Notes: generated by a model from the letters alone, not told the origin. A DNA stretch of 64,000 bases from CAVQCX01 sp963775335 (GCA_963775335.1 CAVZIJ010000002.1:186001-250000); one strand, 5' to 3'; counted from the first letter of the stretch, positions 36,990 to 45,891 are shown. Numbers and translations are program-made.

Positions 36990-38756
36990 ATGATCCGACT
37001 CAGCCCCGTGGCCCTCATCCTCGCCTGCCTGTCCGGCGTTGCGCACCGGGCCGAGGCCGGCGACACGCCATCGGTGGTCGCCCCCCCGGAGCAGGCAGCG
37101 CAATACGCCGCCGAGGCCCCGAAGACCATCGTCGAGCTCCAGCAGTTCCGCCGCACCCAGACTCAGGGTCTGGTGGGACCCCATGGCAGACCCGGCACGG
37201 CGACCCTCATCGACCTCAACCCCGTGATCGGCGTCTGGTACCTGCTGGCATTGGACTGGGGTGACGGGAGCACACATTACTACCACCTCGAGAACCCCGC
37301 CCCAGACACCCAGACCCTGACGCTCGACCCGGGGCTGCGCACGGGACTTATGCTGAGCGACGGCACGGGGCACCATCCGTGCCCCCTCTGGTCCGGCAAG
37401 CAGCTGGAACAGGCGGCGACCGACCCAGGCCCTTACGTGCCACTCTGTAGCGGCCACCTCTACCTGCACGCCGCAGTGCGCGGCCGACGCAGCAATCTCG
37501 AAGCGGTGGTGGAATTCCTGCGCGACGATGTCTGGGGGGGCGAGGAGATCATAAACCTGGCCAAGGAGACGGTGCTGAAGGACGCGGGACGAGAACAGGC
37601 CGAGCTGGGCAACAGTCGCCAGACGCCATCCCCGGAAGGCGCACGGCTGCCCGGCGCGGCGCACCTTGACCCGGCCTATGCGGAGCGCGAGATCGGCCGC
37701 GGAGACCTCGGGATCCGGGTGGCCGCGCCCTATGACAGGACGCTGCCGGTCGGCCAGTGGGTCCCTGCACGGGACCTGAAGGGCGCCTTTGTCAGCTTGA
37801 TCGCCCCCGAGGCGATCGCGCCGGAGATCCTTCGCAGCCGCCGCGACCGCGCCAATGCGCTGGACGCCAAGGAGTCCGCGGCGCTGGTGTACCTGATCGT
37901 CTTCGATCTGGACCGTTTCGAGCTCGGCTTCGGGCTGGGAACCGATCACCCGCGTGTGGACTGGTCACCGCGCCCCCCGGACAGCGTGCGCGTCGAGTCC
38001 CTGCCCGGACCGGACGGCATCGGCAGCATCGAGCCGCTGATCACCACCGGCCTGGTGCCCCCTTATGACACCGCACGCACGCGGGCTGCCTTCGCCGGCG
38101 GCTTCAAGCGCTACCACGGCGCATTCAAATACGGCGACCTCGCCTTGCGTCATCACGGCAGTCACTACGGCTTCATCCAGGAGGGCGTGGTGCTGAGCAA
38201 GCTCCAGCCGGGGCTGTCGACCCTGTATGTGCTGCGCGACGGCTCGGTGCATATGCACGCCTGGACCGCGGAGGACAATCGCGGGCTGGCCCAGATCCGT
38301 TACGCGCGTCAGAACGGCGTCCCGGTGGTGGAGTGGGACTCCGCCACCAGACAGCCGATCCCGGGGGCGCTGGTCAATCGCTGGGGGGCCGGCAACTGGT
38401 CCGGCTCCGCCGAGGAGTCCCTGCGCACGGTGCGCGCCGGGGTCTGCCTGCAGCGCCGACCTGACGCCCGGTACCTCATGTACGCCTACTTCTCCAATGC
38501 CACTCCCTCGGCGATGGCGCGGGTGTTCCAGGCCTACGGATGTCACGACGCCATGGAGTTGGACATCAACGCCCCGATCCTCACCTATCTGGCGGTCTAC
38601 CCCGGCAACGGCGTCGAGCCCGCGGTGCAATACTTGGTACAAGCGATGTTCGAGGCCGACCGGCAGGTCAAGGGTCGTCCGGTCCCCCGGTTTCTCGGTC
38701 TGCCCGACAACCGGGACTTCTTCTACCTCATGCGCCGCGAAGGTGGACCTATATGA
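36990..38756 (+). CDS. Exported protein, possible NAGPA-like (phosphodiester glycosidase) domain
   Basis: A 588-residue protein with a signal peptide (LSPVALILACLSGVAHRAEA). The C-terminal half resembles DUF2233/NAGPA proteins: AAFAGGFKRYHGAF, LALRHHGSHYGFIQEG, then LSTLYVLRDGSVHM and AMARVFQAYGCHDAMELDINAP, where the family has an (A)LDGGGS-like block. That GGGS is not conserved here, so the assignment is tentative. The N-terminal half (LIDLNPVIGVWYLLALDWG) has no recognised fold. It starts 8 bp after the HAD-UbiA gene and its stop overlaps the next gene, so the three are an operon. Confidence 0.7.
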   Translation: MIRLSPVALILACLSGVAHRAEAGDTPSVVAPPEQAAQYAAEAPKTIVELQQFRRTQTQGLVGPHGRPGTATLIDLNPVIGVWYLLALDWGDGSTHYYHLENPAPDTQTLTLDPGLRTGLMLSDGTGHHPCPLWSGKQLEQAATDPGPYVPLCSGHLYLHAAVRGRRSNLEAVVEFLRDDVWGGEEIINLAKETVLKDAGREQAELGNSRQTPSPEGARLPGAAHLDPAYAEREIGRGDLGIRVAAPYDRTLPVGQWVPARDLKGAFVSLIAPEAIAPEILRSRRDRANALDAKESAALVYLIVFDLDRFELGFGLGTDHPRVDWSPRPPDSVRVESLPGPDGIGSIEPLITTGLVPPYDTARTRAAFAGGFKRYHGAFKYGDLALRHHGSHYGFIQEGVVLSKLQPGLSTLYVLRDGSVHMHAWTAEDNRGLAQIRYARQNGVPVVEWDSATRQPIPGALVNRWGAGNWSGSAEESLRTVRAGVCLQRRPDARYLMYAYFSNATPSAMARVFQAYGCHDAMELDINAPILTYLAVYPGNGVEPAVQYLVQAMFEADRQVKGRPVPRFLGLPDNRDFFYLMRREGGPI

Positions 38757-39790
38757 GATCCGCATGGGCATGGTGTCTGGGGGTGGGGGTGGCGCTGCCG
38801 GCAGCCGTGGGCGCCAGCGCAGGGGCATACGGCCTCACCCTGGAGGAGCAGAACGCGGCCATGCTGCATAAGCTCCAAGAGATACACGGGCTGAGCGACG
38901 CACAGATGGCCAGAGTGCGCGAGATCTTCCGACGCTCGGGGTACGTGGGACAGGGCAACCCCGCCATCGCCCGGCATCCCGAAACGCCGCAACAGTGCCG
39001 GGCCAAGCTCCAGGCGCGCGGTCTGGACTATGCGAGCCCGAAGTTCGAGCGCATCTGCGGGGACAAGTACATGGCCCCGCTCTACGACCCGGCCAAGCAG
39101 AAGGCCGAGGACGCGAAAGCCTGCATCGATCAGTTCGAGTTCCCGGATATCCCCTGTGAATACCCCGTGGTCTGGGTCAAGGCGCGCGAGGCGGCCGAGC
39201 TGTGCGAGGCCGAGGGCAAGCGCCTGTGCGACGCCCATGAATGGGAAGGCGCCTGCGCAGGGGCCCTGCTCCCGCCGGACTATCGCTTCGATCTCGCCCA
39301 AGGAGTGAGCCCGAATAAGGCAATCGCGCGCATGGCCAGGGCGCACAACGCCAAATACGGACCCACCAAGCGATGGAGCTACGGACCCGATTACGAGAAG
39401 GGGATCTGCGCGGCGGCGAGCCAGAAAACGCCCGGCTGCCAGGGCGGGGGCTGGAGCCAGTGCGGCTCAAACACCTATCCGACTGGGGACTTCCCCGACT
39501 GCAAGAGCAGCCTGGGCGTGTACGACCTCAACGGCAATGCCGCCGAGCACATGAACCTGCCGCTCAACCCCGGCCAGATGGCCAGCCGCGGCAGCAAGGA
39601 CTTGGGCTACACGGAGATGAAAGGGAGCTGGTTCATCTTCGACACCTACCGCGCCCACCCGGATTGGTGCCGTTGGCGCGCGCCGTTCTGGCATGGCAGT
39701 CGGGTCATGGACGCGCACAGCCACGCCAACTACCACCTGGGCTTTCGCTGCTGCAAGACCCTGGATGGAGGTCAGAGCGCCGGGGAGTGA
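38753..39790 (+). CDS. FGE/SUMF1-like exported protein (EgtB/PvdO group)
   Basis: A 345-residue protein with a signal peptide (LGVGVALPAAVGASAGA). The SUMF1-type fold is seen from about residue 115: ACIDQFEFPDIP, KAREAAELCEAEGKRLCDAHEWEGACAG, GVYDLNGNAAEHM (family GNVWEW), and HLGFRCCKTL. It has many cysteines, but only part of the copper-binding Cys pattern of true formylglycine-generating enzymes is present and GNVWEW is altered, so sulfatase activation is doubtful. Start overlaps the previous stop as ATGA (38753-38756), indicating translational coupling. Its 3' end overlaps the convergent next gene by 19 bp. Confidence 0.8.
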   Translation: MRSAWAWCLGVGVALPAAVGASAGAYGLTLEEQNAAMLHKLQEIHGLSDAQMARVREIFRRSGYVGQGNPAIARHPETPQQCRAKLQARGLDYASPKFERICGDKYMAPLYDPAKQKAEDAKACIDQFEFPDIPCEYPVVWVKAREAAELCEAEGKRLCDAHEWEGACAGALLPPDYRFDLAQGVSPNKAIARMARAHNAKYGPTKRWSYGPDYEKGICAAASQKTPGCQGGGWSQCGSNTYPTGDFPDCKSSLGVYDLNGNAAEHMNLPLNPGQMASRGSKDLGYTEMKGSWFIFDTYRAHPDWCRWRAPFWHGSRVMDAHSHANYHLGFRCCKTLDGGQSAGE

Positions 39791-40758
39791 CCTGCTCGAT
39801 CTCCCGCAGGACCCGAAGAGCCGGCCAAGGAAGCGATCATACGCGGCGAAAGCTCCGGGATCAGGTCGGAGAGGATCTCCACCGGGCCTTCATCGCTCAG
39901 GATGGTCGCGCGCTCCGGGTCCTCGAGCACCTTATGCACCGATGTCGGCTTGCCGTCAATGTACGCGATGTCGCTCACCAGCCGGATCCCGTGGCTGTAG
40001 TCGGCATAGTTGGCGCCATGGACCGTGCTGAGGGGCTGGATCGGCTGGCCGTCCAGCTTGTGCCAGCCGTAGATGGCGATCCGGCCCGGATGGGTGGCGA
40101 GACGGTTGGAGATGACCACGTCCTTCTTGTCACCCGAGATCAGCACGCCGAGCGGAATGCCCAGGGCGCTGCGCTGTTGCGCGATGGTGCGGTTATGCCG
40201 CAGATAGTATTCGGTGGAGCGCATCTGCGGCCCGGCCTGCATCGGCTGAGGACCGAGATGGGCACCGGACTGCTGGTAGATGGCATCCACCATCTTGCGG
40301 GTGGGAAGAACGAAGCCGAAGTGCTCGGCGATTGCCGTGGCTGTATGGAGGTTCATGGGGATGCGCAAGAAATCGCGGTCCGCACCGATCGCCAGGTAGT
40401 CCGGCATGACGCAGATAGTCGCCGTGACCTCGCGACCGCTGGGGAGCTTCGCCCTCAGCTTGACCGGCTTGAGCAAGCGCAGGAAGGCGGGCACATTGCC
40501 GCGCAGGATCTCGCGCTCGATCGCGGCCTCCCGCTGCCGCGGGTCTTCTCCCCTCACCTGTCCCGCGAACTGGGTGCCGTCGGGCGCAGCCACGGGCCGC
40601 CGAGGAATCTCCCGGGTCAAAGCCCTTGAACAAGGCGCATGGGTCTCCGCAGCCGCACTCGCCAGCCCCGGTCCGCAGACCAGCAGCAACAACGCTCCTC
40701 CCCACGCGCGCAGGATGCCCACCCGTCCCAAGGCTCCCCCCCTTTTGGCGTTCGCCAC
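39772..40758 (-). CDS. Conserved exported hypothetical protein, 328 aa
   Basis: A signal-peptide protein (LLLLVCGPGLASAAA) without an assigned domain. Distinct blocks are MPDYLAIGADRDFLRIP, VDAIYQQSGAHLGP, GDKKDVVISNR, HPGRIAIYGWHK, and VHGANYADYSHGIRLV. The His/Tyr/Asp-rich conserved blocks look like an active site, but no family name is recognised. It is convergent with the FGE-like gene, overlapping it by 19 bp. Periplasmic or surface location is inferred. Confidence 0.75.
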   Translation of the reverse strand: MANAKRGGALGRVGILRAWGGALLLLVCGPGLASAAAETHAPCSRALTREIPRRPVAAPDGTQFAGQVRGEDPRQREAAIEREILRGNVPAFLRLLKPVKLRAKLPSGREVTATICVMPDYLAIGADRDFLRIPMNLHTATAIAEHFGFVLPTRKMVDAIYQQSGAHLGPQPMQAGPQMRSTEYYLRHNRTIAQQRSALGIPLGVLISGDKKDVVISNRLATHPGRIAIYGWHKLDGQPIQPLSTVHGANYADYSHGIRLVSDIAYIDGKPTSVHKVLEDPERATILSDEGPVEILSDLIPELSPRMIASLAGSSGPAGDRAGHSPAL

Positions 40759-40907
40759 ACAAGATTCGAATGCTCGTATACTACAGATGTCCGCAGAAGG
40801 TCAACTTAGGAACAGTCCCCATACCACCCGTCGCCCGCGGGCTTTGCCGGGGTTCGGCGGATCGCGGCCAAGGGGAAAATCTGCCCGCCACCTACAGGTT
40901 GCCCGGA

Positions 40908-41267
40908 ATGGCATACGTCTTGCTTGTAGTCGCCCTGACACTCAACGCGCTCGCCAACATGCTGCTGAAGGCCGGCGCGCGAGGGCTCGGCAGCCTCGCG
41001 GAGCCGCACCTGGCCCAACGGGTGCTCGCCAACCCGTATCTGCTCGCCGGTCTGTTGTTGTTCGCCCTCAACCTGGGCTTCTACCTTGCCGCGTTGACCC
41101 GACTGAATCTGTCACTGGCCTATCCCGTCATGGTCGCCGGTGGGCTATTGGTCGTGGTCCTGGGCTCGGCCCTGTGGCTGCGCGAAACGGTCACACCCCT
41201 GCAGTGGTCCGGGATCGCCCTGCTGGTCCTGGGCATAGTCCTCGTCGCCTGGAGGCCTACGACATGA
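40908..41267 (+). CDS. SMR-type (EmrE/ArnE-like) four-helix membrane protein
   Basis: A 119-residue protein of four membrane helices, starting MAYVLLVVALTLNALANMLLKAGA and including LNLSLAYPVMVAGGLLVVVLG. This is the DMT/SMR fold used by EmrE drug exporters and by ArnE/ArnF lipid flippase subunits. The Glu in the first helix that EmrE needs is not present, so drug export is unlikely and a flippase-type role is favoured. Its stop overlaps the epimerase start as ATGA, so they form an operon. The region upstream to 40626 is open in frame but not membrane-like. Confidence 0.83.
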   Translation: MAYVLLVVALTLNALANMLLKAGARGLGSLAEPHLAQRVLANPYLLAGLLLFALNLGFYLAALTRLNLSLAYPVMVAGGLLVVVLGSALWLRETVTPLQWSGIALLVLGIVLVAWRPTT

Positions 41268-42307
41268 GCGAGACACACTGCCTGGTGACCGGGGGCGCCG
41301 GTTTCATGGGCATCAACCTCGTGCGTTATCTTCTGCGGCACGGCTACGCCGTACGCTCCCTGGACATCGCCGCCTTCAGCTACCCCGAGCGCGACCGAGT
41401 GGAGGCGGTGAAGGGAGACATCCGCGTCCCCGAGGTCGTGGACCGGGCCATGACCGACGTGGACCTCGTATTCCACTGCGCCGCAGCGCTGCCCTTGAGC
41501 TCGCCGCAGGACATCCGATCCTCGATCATGGACGGCACCCGCAACGTGCTCGCCAGCGCACTGAAGCACGCCGTCTCCCGCGTGATCTATATCTCCTCGA
41601 CCGCCGTGTATGGCATCCCCGACCATCACCCCCTGCTCGAGGGGGACAGACTGCAGGGGGTCGGGGCCTACGGTCAGGCTAAGATCGACGCGGAGGCCTG
41701 CTGTCGGGAATATCGCGGGCGAGGTCTGTGTGTACCCATCCTGCGCCCCAAGACCTTCGTCGGCCCCGAGCGACTCGGGGTATTCGCCATCCTCTACGAT
41801 TGGGCCAGCGACGGTAGGAACTTTCCCCTCATCGGCGGCGGCGCCAATCGCTACCAACTGCTTGACGTGGAGGATCTCTGCCAGGCGTGCCTCTTATGCG
41901 CCACCGCGCCCGCGGAGGTCGCCAACGACACCTTCAACGTCGGCGCCAAGGAGTTCGGCACCATGCGGGAGGACTTCCAGGCGGTGTTGGACTGCGCCGG
42001 CCGCGGCAAACGGATCGTTGCGATCCCGCAAGGCCCAGCCGTCCTCGCCCTGCGCCTGCTGGAGGCCTTGCACCTCTCCCCGCTCTATCGATGGGTGTAC
42101 GAGACGGCCGGCACCGACAGCTTCGTCTCCATCGAGCACCTCGAGACCAGGCTCGGCTACGCACCCAGGTTCTCCAACCGCGAAGCGCTGATCCGCAACT
42201 ATCGCTGGTACCTGGAGCACCGCGCGGAGATCCAGGGCTCCACCGGCGTCTCTCACCGCGTGCAATGGCGGCAAGGCTTCCTGAGGCTGCTCAAGGCGCT
42301 GTTCTGA
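41264..42307 (+). CDS. NAD-dependent sugar epimerase/dehydratase (SDR)
   Basis: A 347-residue extended SDR. The N-terminal Rossmann motif is VTGGAGFMG, the catalytic SST of the family is IYISSTAVYG, and YGQAKIDAE gives the Tyr-x3-Lys pair. The later part has LRPKTFVGPERLGVF and a substrate-binding VEDLCQACLLCA. The protein probably acts on a nucleotide or polyprenyl-linked sugar. It is translationally coupled to the SMR-type gene. With HAD-UbiA upstream, a polyprenyl-phosphosugar or LPS pathway is suggested, although an operon of exported proteins lies between. Confidence 0.87.
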   Translation: MSETHCLVTGGAGFMGINLVRYLLRHGYAVRSLDIAAFSYPERDRVEAVKGDIRVPEVVDRAMTDVDLVFHCAAALPLSSPQDIRSSIMDGTRNVLASALKHAVSRVIYISSTAVYGIPDHHPLLEGDRLQGVGAYGQAKIDAEACCREYRGRGLCVPILRPKTFVGPERLGVFAILYDWASDGRNFPLIGGGANRYQLLDVEDLCQACLLCATAPAEVANDTFNVGAKEFGTMREDFQAVLDCAGRGKRIVAIPQGPAVLALRLLEALHLSPLYRWVYETAGTDSFVSIEHLETRLGYAPRFSNREALIRNYRWYLEHRAEIQGSTGVSHRVQWRQGFLRLLKALF

Positions 42308-42419
42308 GGCGCTCTCGCCAGCTCCCGCCGCCGGATGACGCACTCCCGCCTCGCGCCCGAGCCACGTTGGCTTGGCTGGTTACGGCCAAGGGCGGTCACA
42401 CGTACCACATAAGGGACCT

Positions 42420-42604
42420 TCAGTGAAACGGTTGTTGGCGCTCCGACAGACTCTGGTGGCGCGGGATGCGCTCGATCAACGCTGCACCCTCGATCGCGGA
42501 CAGGATCCGCATCTGTCCCCGCAAGGCGGGCGCGGCAGGGGATCGACCTCGTAGATCTTCGTGATCAGCCGCGCCCAGGCGGCCCGGGCAGGCGCCGGTC
42601 ACTC
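42420..42604 (-). pseudogene. Transposase C-terminal remnant (IS91-like zinc-ribbon type), frameshifted
   Basis: On the minus strand one frame gives ARAAWARLITKIYEVDPL, then the other frame gives GQMRILSAIEGAALIERI and stops at 42420. Together these match the C-terminal pattern of a transposase group with a WARLI-KIYEVDPL then zinc-ribbon and MRI-FIE motif. The cysteines are partly lost and a frameshift separates the halves. The remnant abuts the MITE at 42605 exactly, so the MITE probably inserted into or beside it. Confidence 0.5.
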
Positions 42605-42765
42605 GGGGCTGTTGACATTTGTCTGGGCGAGGGCGATTGCGAGCGATTCTTCGTCCTGACAAGGCGCGGTGAGGAGAACCAGTGGATCTATTGCGACGAG
42701 CCGCAACACAGTCAGCGTGGAAAAGGGCCGTAATCGGAGCGCGAACGGCAATTGTCAACAGCCCC
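42605..42765 (-). mobile_element. MITE copy B, 161 bp, inverted relative to copy A
   Basis: Read on the minus strand it matches copy A (25343-25503) over its whole 161 bp with about 13 differences. Terminal inverted repeats are GGGGCTGTTGACATTTG and CAATTGTCAACAGCCCC. One flank is TA (42766-42767) and the other is TC, so a clear target duplication is not seen. No coding capacity. Confidence 0.8.
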
Positions 42766-43043
42766 TAACACTGTGGGTCGGACAGTCCCCCGGTGCAAGC
42801 GCTCGGTTGTGAGCGCCGTCGTGGCGGGAGTGTGAAGCCGGGCACAGACTGCGCCTTGATCATCCCGCGCTATTGGACTAATTTCTCGGGAAATCAGGCG
42901 GTTGTGTCGCGAGCCGGCCGCAACGGATGCGTGGACGGCCCGGCCGCCTCCGTTCGGGCATGGCGGCGGCGTACACGGGACGGGCGCCCGAGGCGGTGTC
43001 CCGTCGCCGACCTGCGGGGCGCGGGCTCACCGGGGCAAGGCCA

Positions 43044-44960
43044 ATGTACTGCACCCACTTCGGATTGACCGACTATCCCTTCCGCCGCTCGGGCGAGGCC
43101 ACCATCCCCCGTGTCGGCTCGAGCTTCGCGCGCGCGTACGAGCAGATCGAAGACGGCATAGAGGCGGGGATCCGTCTGCAGCTCCTGGTGGGGCCGCCGG
43201 GCACGGGCAAGACGCGGCTGCTCGCCTGCCTCGAGTCCCGCCTGGGTGACCGGTACAGGGTGCTCAGGCCAAACGTTACCGGATTCTCGGTGAACGACTT
43301 CCTTGAGAAGCTGGCCGATGGCCTCGGCGCCGAGACGCGGCCCGGTGCTCCGGACGCGGCCGCGGCCGCGCTCGCCGAAGTCCTCGAGCGTGAGGCCGCC
43401 GGGCCGCGCGGACTCCTGCTGGTGATCGACGACGCCGAGCGTCTCGGCCCGGGGGCGCTCGAATCCCTGCCACGGCTCTTCTCTCTTGGGGACGCCGCCC
43501 GACCGGCGCGCGGGCAGATCGTGCTGGCCTTCTGCCCGGACTTCGAGGAGCACCTGCTGGACGCGGGCCTGGAGCCGTTGTGGGCATCCGTGGACCGCAC
43601 CTGCCGCCTGGAGCCGCTCGAGGACGACGAGATCGGCGAGTACGTCCTCGATGCCTTGGCCGCGGCCGGCTATCGGGGAGAACCGGTGTTCGCCGGTGAC
43701 GCCATCGCCAGGATCGCCGAGCGCAGCGGCGGAGTGCCGCGGCGCATCGACAACCTCTGCAGCGTCGCCCTGCTCGCCGCGTACGAGAACGGCGTGCACC
43801 GCATCGGCGCCGACCTGGTGGACGAGGGTGCGGCGACGCTGCTCCACGAGGGGGCCGACCGCCACCGGGCGCGGGACGGGCAGGAGGAGGACAGGCCTGA
43901 GGCCGTCGGCCTGGATGACCGCCCGACTCAGCCGGGAGCGGGCGCGGCCGCCATGAGCACCGGACTCCGAGTCTCGCATCACCTGATCGATTGGGCGCTG
44001 GGCGGGCTCAGGACAGTTCACGACGGGGGGCGGCGCATGTCCGAGGCCCTGGGCCGCTCGAAGGGTGCCGGCGCCGGGCTGCGGGTCCGGGCGGCCAAGC
44101 TGTCGCCGAGCATCGCCCTGGGGGCGCTGGTGCTCGCCCTGGTCGGGGCAGTGATCGGGCTTCTACGCTGGCCGCAGGAGCGGCCTGAGCTGGCTACGGC
44201 GCCTCCGTCGGGGACGGCCTCGGAGGCGCAGGCCCCCGACGTCGCGGCGCACGTAGCGGCCCTGGAGCGGGAACTGCAGCACGCCGCCCGGGAGCGGCGG
44301 GCGCTTCGCGCCGCGGTCGAGGCACTCGCCGGCTCGCTGGAGCAGGTGGAGACACGCATGAAGGCGGTGGTGTCGGTGAGCCTCGCGCGTTCGGACACCG
44401 CTTCGAGCGAGGCCCTCACGCATGCCGTGCCGGCCGCGCCCGCCGCCGGCGAGCCGCGCCTGGCGGCGCCCGGGTCCATGCCCGCTGCGCCAGCGTCCGT
44501 CCGGGCGGAGGACGACCCGCCCGCGGAGCCCGTCCCGCAGGCCGCTTCGGCGACTGTCGTCGCGGAACATGCGCCCGTCCACCCGAGCGGGGATGCGGGA
44601 ACCCAGCCTAAAACCGCCGCCTCGGTCCCGGCCCGCCCGCGCCTGGTCGTGAGCAAGGGCGACACCCTATGGAGCATTGCCCAACGCCACGGTCTGTCGG
44701 TCGCGGAGCTCGCGCGTGCCAATCATCTGAGCCCGTCCAAGCCCCTCTATCGGGGCCAGCGGCTCAAGGTGCCGGGCACGGTGCCCGGCAGACGGCGTCC
44801 CAAGTGGTACACCGTACGCCGCGGCGACTCGCTCTCGAGCATCGGGCGTCGGTTCGACGTCCCGGTGGAGACGCTGACCCGCTGGAATCGCCTGAACCCG
44901 CCGGATACGCTCCAGCCGGGCCAGCGGCTGAGGGTCGCCCGGGCCGACCCCAGGCCCTGA
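43044..44960 (+). CDS. ExeA-like AAA ATPase with C-terminal LysM repeats
   Basis: A 638-residue fusion. The N-terminal ATPase has the ExeA/GspA start MYCTHFGLTDYPFR, Walker A GPPGTGKT (50-57), Walker B LLLVIDDAE, and the later GGVPRRIDNLC typical of the family. A membrane helix at about 353-374 (IALGALVLALVGAVIGLL) is followed by an Ala/Glu helical segment, then two LysM domains at about 533-580 (VSKGDTLWSIAQRHG) and 588-634 (VRRGDSLSSIGRRF). The ATPase would face the cytoplasm and the LysM part the periplasmic peptidoglycan, as in ExeA of type II secretion. No secretin or other type II genes are nearby. Confidence 0.88.
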   Translation: MYCTHFGLTDYPFRRSGEATIPRVGSSFARAYEQIEDGIEAGIRLQLLVGPPGTGKTRLLACLESRLGDRYRVLRPNVTGFSVNDFLEKLADGLGAETRPGAPDAAAAALAEVLEREAAGPRGLLLVIDDAERLGPGALESLPRLFSLGDAARPARGQIVLAFCPDFEEHLLDAGLEPLWASVDRTCRLEPLEDDEIGEYVLDALAAAGYRGEPVFAGDAIARIAERSGGVPRRIDNLCSVALLAAYENGVHRIGADLVDEGAATLLHEGADRHRARDGQEEDRPEAVGLDDRPTQPGAGAAAMSTGLRVSHHLIDWALGGLRTVHDGGRRMSEALGRSKGAGAGLRVRAAKLSPSIALGALVLALVGAVIGLLRWPQERPELATAPPSGTASEAQAPDVAAHVAALERELQHAARERRALRAAVEALAGSLEQVETRMKAVVSVSLARSDTASSEALTHAVPAAPAAGEPRLAAPGSMPAAPASVRAEDDPPAEPVPQAASATVVAEHAPVHPSGDAGTQPKTAASVPARPRLVVSKGDTLWSIAQRHGLSVAELARANHLSPSKPLYRGQRLKVPGTVPGRRRPKWYTVRRGDSLSSIGRRFDVPVETLTRWNRLNPPDTLQPGQRLRVARADPRP

Positions 44961-44989
44961 CGGAGCCGCTTTCGGGGCGCGAGACGCGT

Positions 44990-45526
44990 TCAGGTCTTGG
45001 GCCGGTCCTCGTCGATCCGCATGTCCGTCTGGGTCACCGCCTGCCCGCTCTCCTCCAGGCGGATGCGAAGCTCCAGGTAGTTGCGCGACTGGGCGTTGCG
45101 CAGCGCCCACCCCTTTTAGATGCGCCCCTCCTTGTGCAGGTTGAACAGGGTCTGATCGAAGGTCTGCATCCCCCGGTCGGTGCTCCGGATCATGGCCTCG
45201 TGGGTGGCCGGTATCTCCCCGCGCTGGATCAGCTCCGACACGTAAGGGCTGTTCAGGAGCAGCTCGACCGCTGGCAGCCGCGAGCCGTCCCGCCCGACGA
45301 CAACGCGCTGGGAAATGATGGCCGTGAGGTTGAGCGCCAGGTCCATGAACAGCTGATGGTGGGCGGAGTCCGGAAAGAGGTTGATGGTCCGGTCCAGGGT
45401 CTGGTTGGCATTCATGGCGTGGAGGGTGGACAGCCACAGGTGGAGGGTGTTGGCGTAGGAGATGGCCTGCTCCACGGTCTCGCGGTCCCGGATCTCGCCG
45501 AGGGATAGGAATTTCCTTTCAGCCAC
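44990..45526 (-). pseudogene. pilU: PilT/PilU retraction ATPase, 5'-truncated and interrupted
   Basis: Only the C-terminal half of a PilT-type ATPase remains. It starts with ERKFLSLGEIRDRETVE, within the Walker B region, and keeps the His-box LSTLHAMNANQTLDR and the NLTAIISQRVV block. An in-frame TAA at 45116-45118 breaks it after HKEGRI; beyond it the same frame continues with WALRNAQSRNYLELRIRLEE and ends at a TGA at 44990-44992. The Walker A and the N-terminal domain are missing. Loss on the 5' side falls near the integrase gene. PilU is the likelier identity by its C-terminal extension, but PilT cannot be excluded. Confidence 0.7.
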
Positions 45527-45891
45527 CCGCGGCTGAGAGGACGTTGGCGCGCTCCTGAGACCCGGCCGAGACGGTTTGCCATAAGCCTGACTGCGCTACA
45601 TCGCCCTAATCCCCCCCGGTGTCGACTCCGCCGCGCGCTCCGCGGGCCCTCTATCCTTGGCGGCGACGAATCCCTGGCGTCTTGCCGATTCTGGACCGAC
45701 TGAAGCTCCGGTCAATCCGCCCGGCCCTCCCCAAAACCCTCACCGGTCCACCGGATGACCGCTCAGGGTCGATTACCGTCCTTAGACGGCGGCTAATATT
45801 CCTCCCAGCTCCTGGGCCGGTCTCGGCTGACAGTCACCCGCCGCTTCGGGGAACAAACTGGTGGTTCCTCAACAACCGGGAGGAACCCGCT
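45527..45891. other. Intergenic region, 365 bp
   Basis: No supported gene. It spans from the truncated pilU to the recombinase start, so the truncation point and any recombination site for the integrase probably lie here. No obvious direct repeat was found by eye. Confidence 0.4.

Larger units (their letters stand above)
42308..43043. other. Noncoding stretch with mobile-element debris
   Basis: About 735 bp between the epimerase and the ExeA-like gene. It contains a transposase remnant and a MITE (listed separately). The rest has no supported gene; the frame of the next gene is open from 42927 but the chosen start is later. Confidence 0.6.

Noticed and set aside
25343..42765. The two MITE copies as ends of one composite transposon
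   Set aside because: They are short nonautonomous copies with their own complete repeats, and the 17 kb between holds ordinary genes with no matching transposase.
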